Shown: piece by piece, positions 14,031 through 17,354 of the stretch
Layout of the letters: each line of letters starts with the position of its first letter
How positions within the stretch are numbered: position 1 is the first letter of the stretch
Source of the DNA: an uncultured Pseudomonadota bacterium
Lineage (GTDB): Bacteria > Desulfobacterota_B > Binatia > UBA9968
DNA: 17,354 bases
Direction of reading: 5' to 3'
Assembly: GCA_946478635.1 (NCBI GenBank)
Contig: CAMLCX010000040.1
Span: forward strand, 1-17,354
The notes under the pieces: generated by a model
What the model was told of the DNA's origin: nothing
The model's database searches: none
The model's input: only the letters and a program-made list of their open reading frames with translations
Translations under genes and position numbers: made by a program

Positions 14031-15005
14031 ATGAACTACAAAGTGAAAAATCTCTCCGTGATGATGCTCGTTGGCGCCGTTGCGCTGGGTTACGGCATAG
14101 CGGCGGCACAGACTTATCCGAGTAAGGCGGTGCGCCTCATCATTCCCTTTCCGCCGGGCGGGAGCAACGATATCGTGGGCCGGTTCATCGCAACCAAATT
14201 GACCGAACGGCTCGGCAAACAGGTCATCGCCGACAATCGCGGCGGGGCGGGAGGCGTCATCGGCTCAGAAGCCGCAGCGAAATCGGAGCCTGACGGTCAC
14301 ACGCTGCTCATTATTTCTTCTGCGTACGCGATTAACACTTCGCTCTACAAACTTCCGTACGATCCGGTCAAGGCCTTTGCCGCGATTGCCAAGGTCGGCA
14401 CCGGCCCGAACGTTTTTGCCGTCTATCCGGGCGTTCCCGTCAACTCCGTCAAAGAATTCATTGCGCTCGCCAAGGAAAAACCCGGCCAGCTGAATTTCGC
14501 GTCAGCGGGCGTCGGTAGTTTTCAGCATCTCGGCAGCGAGCTTTTCAAGTCACTGACCGGTGTCGACGTTGGTATCGTCCAGTTCAAAGGCGGCGGTCCC
14601 GCAATGATCGACGTGATGGGAGGCCATACCCATGCAGCACTCGGCTCGCTCATCCAGTTCATGCCCCATATCAAGTCCGGCAAGGTCAAAGCGCTGGGCA
14701 CCGGCGGCGCGAAGCGCAGTGTCTCCTTGCCCGATGTGCCGACGATCGCCGAAGCCGGCGTCCCCGGCTATGAAGCCAACAACTGGTGGGGAATCCTTGC
14801 GCCTGCCGGCACGCCGCGTCCGATTATCGACCGGCTGAACAAAGAAATTTCGGCTATCCTGAGCTCGCCGGAGACTCAGAAGGTGTTCGGTGACCAAGGC
14901 GCGGAAGTGGACAAATTGGGTCCGGCCGAATTCGGCCCCTATATAGTGGCCGAAACAGCCAAGTGGGGGAAAGTTATCAAAGAGGCCAACATCAAAGCTG
15001 AGTAG
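14031..15005 (+). CDS. tctC: Tripartite tricarboxylate transporter substrate-binding protein (TctC/Bug family)
   Basis: Periplasmic receptor of a TTT-type secondary transporter, which captures a carboxylated solute and passes it to the TctAB membrane unit. Complete at 324 aa. AAGGAGGAAGG precedes the ATG. Residues 1-26 are a Sec signal peptide (NLSVMMLVGAVALGYGIAAA). The mature start YPSKAVRLIIPFPPGGSND, followed by the NRGGAGGVIGSEAAA loop and DVPTIAEAGVPGYE, are signatures of the Bug family; the PPGGSND and GGAGG loops clamp a carboxylate. NWWGILAPAGTPRPIIDRLN in the C-terminal half is also typical. It heads a C-B-A operon, 192 bp upstream of tctB, with a palindromic repeat between them. 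Bug proteins bind diverse organic acids, so the substrate is not known. Confidence 0.94.
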   Translation: MNYKVKNLSVMMLVGAVALGYGIAAAQTYPSKAVRLIIPFPPGGSNDIVGRFIATKLTERLGKQVIADNRGGAGGVIGSEAAAKSEPDGHTLLIISSAYAINTSLYKLPYDPVKAFAAIAKVGTGPNVFAVYPGVPVNSVKEFIALAKEKPGQLNFASAGVGSFQHLGSELFKSLTGVDVGIVQFKGGGPAMIDVMGGHTHAALGSLIQFMPHIKSGKVKALGTGGAKRSVSLPDVPTIAEAGVPGYEANNWWGILAPAGTPRPIIDRLNKEISAILSSPETQKVFGDQGAEVDKLGPAEFGPYIVAETAKWGKVIKEANIKAE

Positions 15006-15070
15006 AGGTTGTGATCTCGGGGAAAGACGACCCGAGCAAAGAACGCAACGGGCGCCGAGGAAAAACGAAT

Positions 15071-15145
15071 TGTCATTTCGAACGAAGAGAGAAATCCTTT
15101 CTTAGATCCCTCGCCGTCGCTCGGGATGACAGGCTCTGGCCTGTC
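15071..15145. repeat. TGTCAT...ATGACA palindromic intergenic repeat plus adjoining hairpin
   Basis: Bases 15071-15131 start TGTCATTTCGAACGAAGAG and end GCTCGGGATGACA; the ends are imperfect inverted copies (TGTCATTTCGAAC against TGTCATCCCGAGC). I recognise this as the type 'GTCATTCCGAGCGAAGCGAGGAATC', a repeat common between genes of many unrelated environmental bacteria. Its right end overlaps a perfect 7-bp hairpin, GACAGGC-TCTG-GCCTGTC (15128-15145). It lies between tctC and tctB, where it could separate receptor and membrane-subunit expression levels. Confidence 0.8.
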
Positions 15146-15197
15146 ACTTGGCGTTCCTGGCGTCTTGGCACGATGATAAGAATAACCGCTTCCGTCC

Positions 15198-15653
15198 ATG
15201 TCAATGAAGATCGACTTACGCAACAAAGATTTTTGGGCCGGCGTCATGTTGATCGTGACCGGCGCCACCGCGTTCTTCATCGCCCGTGGTTACCCCTTTG
15301 GCGGCACGATGCGGATGGGGCCCGGCTACTTCCCGAGTATGTTAGGCGGGATCCTCGTCCTGTTCGGCATCTACGTCACCGCTAACGGACTGCGCAAGGG
15401 CGAGAAGATCGCAGTTCACTGCTCGCTTCGGGCGTTGATCGTGCTGTCCGTCTCACTGGTCGCGTTCGGAGTTTTGATGACACATATGGGCTTCCTACCA
15501 GCGATGGCGGTACTCATCTTCGGGTCGGCATCGGCGGGGCGGGAGTTCAAGTTCGTCGAGGTCCTGCTGCTCACTCTAATCCTGACCGGGCTCTCGGTCG
15601 CCGTATTCATCTGGGGTCTCGGGTTGCCGTACCCATTGATCAAAGGCTTCTGA
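15198..15653 (+). CDS. tctB: Tripartite tricarboxylate transporter small membrane subunit TctB
   Basis: Small, poorly conserved membrane subunit of the TTT transporter, 151 aa. Four hydrophobic segments are visible: about residues 14-31 (AGVMLIVTGATAFFIARG), 48-64 (MLGGILVLFGIYVTANG), 80-105 (LRALIVLSVSLVAFGVLM) and 120-145 (LLLTLILTGLSVAVFIWG). The segment MRMGPGYFPSMLGG is the conserved GPGxFP loop of TctB proteins. The start is ATG at 15198 with no good Shine-Dalgarno; an ATG two codons later is equally possible. It lies 10 bp before tctA, so the two are almost certainly co-translated. Its role is inferred from family and position; it accompanies the large subunit TctA. Confidence 0.9.
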   Translation: MSMKIDLRNKDFWAGVMLIVTGATAFFIARGYPFGGTMRMGPGYFPSMLGGILVLFGIYVTANGLRKGEKIAVHCSLRALIVLSVSLVAFGVLMTHMGFLPAMAVLIFGSASAGREFKFVEVLLLTLILTGLSVAVFIWGLGLPYPLIKGF

Positions 15654-15663
15654 CAGCGTCGCC

Positions 15664-17163
15664 GTGGAACTCTTCAACAATCTGCTCTTCGGGTTCAGCG
15701 TGGCGCTGTCGATGCAAAACCTGCTCTACTGCTTCATCGGCGTGCTGGTGGGCACCTTGATCGGCGTGCTGCCGGGCATCGGACCGACGGCGACCATCGC
15801 GATGCTGCTGCCGCTCACCTTCAACGTGCCGCCGGTGGCGGCCATGATCATGCTCGCCGGCATCTACTACGGCGCGATGTATGGCGGTTCCACCACTTCC
15901 ATCCTGGTGAACCTACCGGGCGAGACCGCATCGGTGGTCACGTGCATCGACGGCTATCAGATGGCGCGGCAGGGGCGCGCCGGAGCGGCTCTGGCGATCG
16001 CAGCGATCGGCTCGTTTTTCGCCGGCACTGTTTGCACGCTATTGATCGCGCTCTTCGCCCCGCCGCTCGCTGAGTTCGCTCTCAAGTTCAGCTCGGCGGA
16101 ATATTTCTCGCTGATGCTGATGGGTCTGATCGCCGCGGCGGTGCTCGCCCACGGCGACATGGCGAAGTCGCTCGCGATGGTTGTCGTCGGCTTGTTGCTC
16201 GGCATCGTCGGCGCCGACGTCAATTCAGGGATCAAGCGTTTCACCTTTGGATTTTACGAGCTGGCGGACGGTATCGGTGTCGTGACGATCGCGGTGGGGG
16301 TGTTCGCAGTGGGCGAGATCTTGAGCAACTTGAGCGACCCTGAGGAGCGCCAGGTCTTCACTTCCAAGGTGACGAACCTCTTTCCGACGAAAGACGATCT
16401 GAAACAGTCTTTCGGCGCGATCGTCAGAGGAACCGGAGTCGGTGCGTTCTTCGGCGTACTGCCGGGCACGACGCCGGCGATCGCGTCGTTCTCGTCCTAT
16501 ATGATCGAGAAGAAACTGGCCAAAGACCCTTCGCGCTTCGGCCACGGCGCAATCGAGGGTGTGGCGGGACCCGAGTCCGCCAACAACGCGGACGCGCAGT
16601 GCAAGTTTATTCCGATGCTCACCTTGGGAATCCCCGCCAGCGGGACGATGGCGCTCATGCTCGGCGCGCTCATGATTTTCGGCATCGCGCCCGGCCCACA
16701 GGTGATGACCGACAAGCCCGACCTGTTCTGGGGGCTGATCGCCAGCATGTGGATCGGCAACGTGATGCTGGTTGTGCTTAATCTGCCGCTTATCGGTATC
16801 TGGGTGAGCCTGCTTAAGCTGCCCTATCGCGTGCTCTTCCCCGCTATCATAGCGTTCTCGGCCATCGGTATTTATAGTGTGAACAACAGCTCGTTCGATA
16901 TCTATCTTATGGCGATCTTCGGCATCCTCGGCATCGTTTGGAGAATGCTCGATTGCAGCCCGGTACCGATGATGCTCGGCTTCGTGCTCGGACCGATGGT
17001 GGAAGAAAACCTGCGGCGGACTCTGCAGGTCTCGCACGGCGATCCTTCCGTGCTGGTCACCCGGCCGATCAGCCTTGCGTTTATCGTCGCAACGGTCCTC
17101 ATTTTGATCGTGATGGCGGCGCCGGCCGTGCGTAAATGGTGGGGCGCTGCCTCCGCGGGTTAA
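15664..17163 (+). CDS. tctA: Tripartite tricarboxylate transporter large membrane subunit TctA
   Basis: Large integral membrane subunit that carries the solute across the inner membrane, driven by an ion gradient. Complete at 499 aa, the normal family length, with about a dozen hydrophobic segments. The two family motifs are present as the pseudo-repeat pair GVLPGIGPTATIAMLLPLTF near residue 38 and GVLPGTTPAIASFSSY near residue 265. The stretch YGAMYGGSTTSILVNLPGE is also a TctA hallmark, as are the later GIPASGTMALMLGAL and MLGFVLGPMVEENLRR segments. The start is GTG at 15664, 10 bp after tctB; no strong Shine-Dalgarno is seen, so translation probably depends on coupling to tctB. Together with tctC and tctB it makes a complete transporter. 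Confidence 0.95.
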   Translation: MELFNNLLFGFSVALSMQNLLYCFIGVLVGTLIGVLPGIGPTATIAMLLPLTFNVPPVAAMIMLAGIYYGAMYGGSTTSILVNLPGETASVVTCIDGYQMARQGRAGAALAIAAIGSFFAGTVCTLLIALFAPPLAEFALKFSSAEYFSLMLMGLIAAAVLAHGDMAKSLAMVVVGLLLGIVGADVNSGIKRFTFGFYELADGIGVVTIAVGVFAVGEILSNLSDPEERQVFTSKVTNLFPTKDDLKQSFGAIVRGTGVGAFFGVLPGTTPAIASFSSYMIEKKLAKDPSRFGHGAIEGVAGPESANNADAQCKFIPMLTLGIPASGTMALMLGALMIFGIAPGPQVMTDKPDLFWGLIASMWIGNVMLVVLNLPLIGIWVSLLKLPYRVLFPAIIAFSAIGIYSVNNSSFDIYLMAIFGILGIVWRMLDCSPVPMMLGFVLGPMVEENLRRTLQVSHGDPSVLVTRPISLAFIVATVLILIVMAAPAVRKWWGAASAG

Positions 17164-17290
17164 TCGGATGAACCCGAGATTGTCGAAAACCATTGTTGGC
17201 GGCTAGTCAGAAAGATTTCAGCTGCAAGGCGCGCGAGAAACAGTGCGGTCTTCGGCCCTGACATTTTTCCAATATAGAGAGAACGCAAAG

Positions 17291-17354
17291 ATGGAAGCCA
17301 CAAAGAATAGTGTTCGCCAGCTGCGTTTTCTTGCGGCGCTTTTGGCGATTTATG
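17291..17354 (+). CDS. Possible start of a further gene (truncated at window edge)
   Basis: An ATG at 17291 opens a frame that stays open to the window end, 21 codons. The residues (MEATKNSVRQLRFLAALLAI) have a charged start followed by a hydrophobic run, as in a signal peptide or first membrane segment. AGAGAG about nine bases upstream is a weak ribosome binding site. It lies 127 bp after tctA in the same direction; the gap between shows nothing else I can name. The product cannot be identified from so short a piece. Confidence 0.35.
   Translation, partial: MEATKNSVRQLRFLAALLAIY

Noticed and set aside
16225..17193. 322-codon minus-strand frame opposite tctA
   Set aside because: The translation is rich in Arg, His and Asp with no membrane or domain pattern, while the plus strand encodes an unmistakable TctA.

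Overview
The window is about 17.35 kb of fairly GC-rich bacterial DNA with dense coding. It has no rRNA, tRNA, CRISPR array or transposase that I could see. The gene families (many thiamine-precursor-like 'NMT1' periplasmic binding proteins, amidohydrolase-2 enzymes, a tripartite tricarboxylate transporter) and several intergenic palindromic repeat families suggest an uncultured soil or sediment bacterium, perhaps Deltaproteobacteria/Binatia, Rokubacteria or Tectomicrobia. This assignment is inference; the window holds no marker gene.

Left half (1-8449, all on the minus strand, transcribed right to left): an ACMSD-type amidohydrolase (7502-8449), a binding protein (6480-7472), a 4,5-dihydroxyphthalate-decarboxylase-like protein (5394-6380), a binding protein (4302-5321), a flavin monooxygenase of the salicylyl-CoA/2-aminobenzoyl-CoA hydroxylase group (3073-4209), a heme-oxygenase-like diiron or TenA/PqqC-type protein (2310-3035), a second amidohydrolase (1058-2227), and a binding protein cut by the window edge (1-993). 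Two gaps contain long imperfect hairpins built from TGGAGT units. The set looks like uptake plus decarboxylation and hydroxylation of an aromatic carboxylic acid; the substrate is unknown.

A 248-bp divergent region (8450-8697) separates this from the plus-strand half. There follow two tandem, equal-length binding proteins about 77% identical in their mature parts (8698-9705, 9986-10993), each followed by GTTCAA/TTGAAC repeat DNA, and then a thiamine-diphosphate enzyme of the acetolactate synthase/benzoylformate decarboxylase type (11185-12933). After it come a BrnT-like toxin with an overlapping CopG-like antitoxin (13028-13572) and a broken second copy of the end of the thiamine-diphosphate enzyme (13657-13821). 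The fragment differs from the intact gene almost only at synonymous sites.

The right end (14031-17163) is a complete tripartite tricarboxylate transporter in the order tctC-tctB-tctA, with a TGTCAT...ATGACA palindromic repeat between tctC and tctB. The first 21 codons of another gene may start at 17291. No ABC permease, ABC ATPase or transcription regulator lies in the window, so the five ABC-type binding proteins have no local membrane partner.
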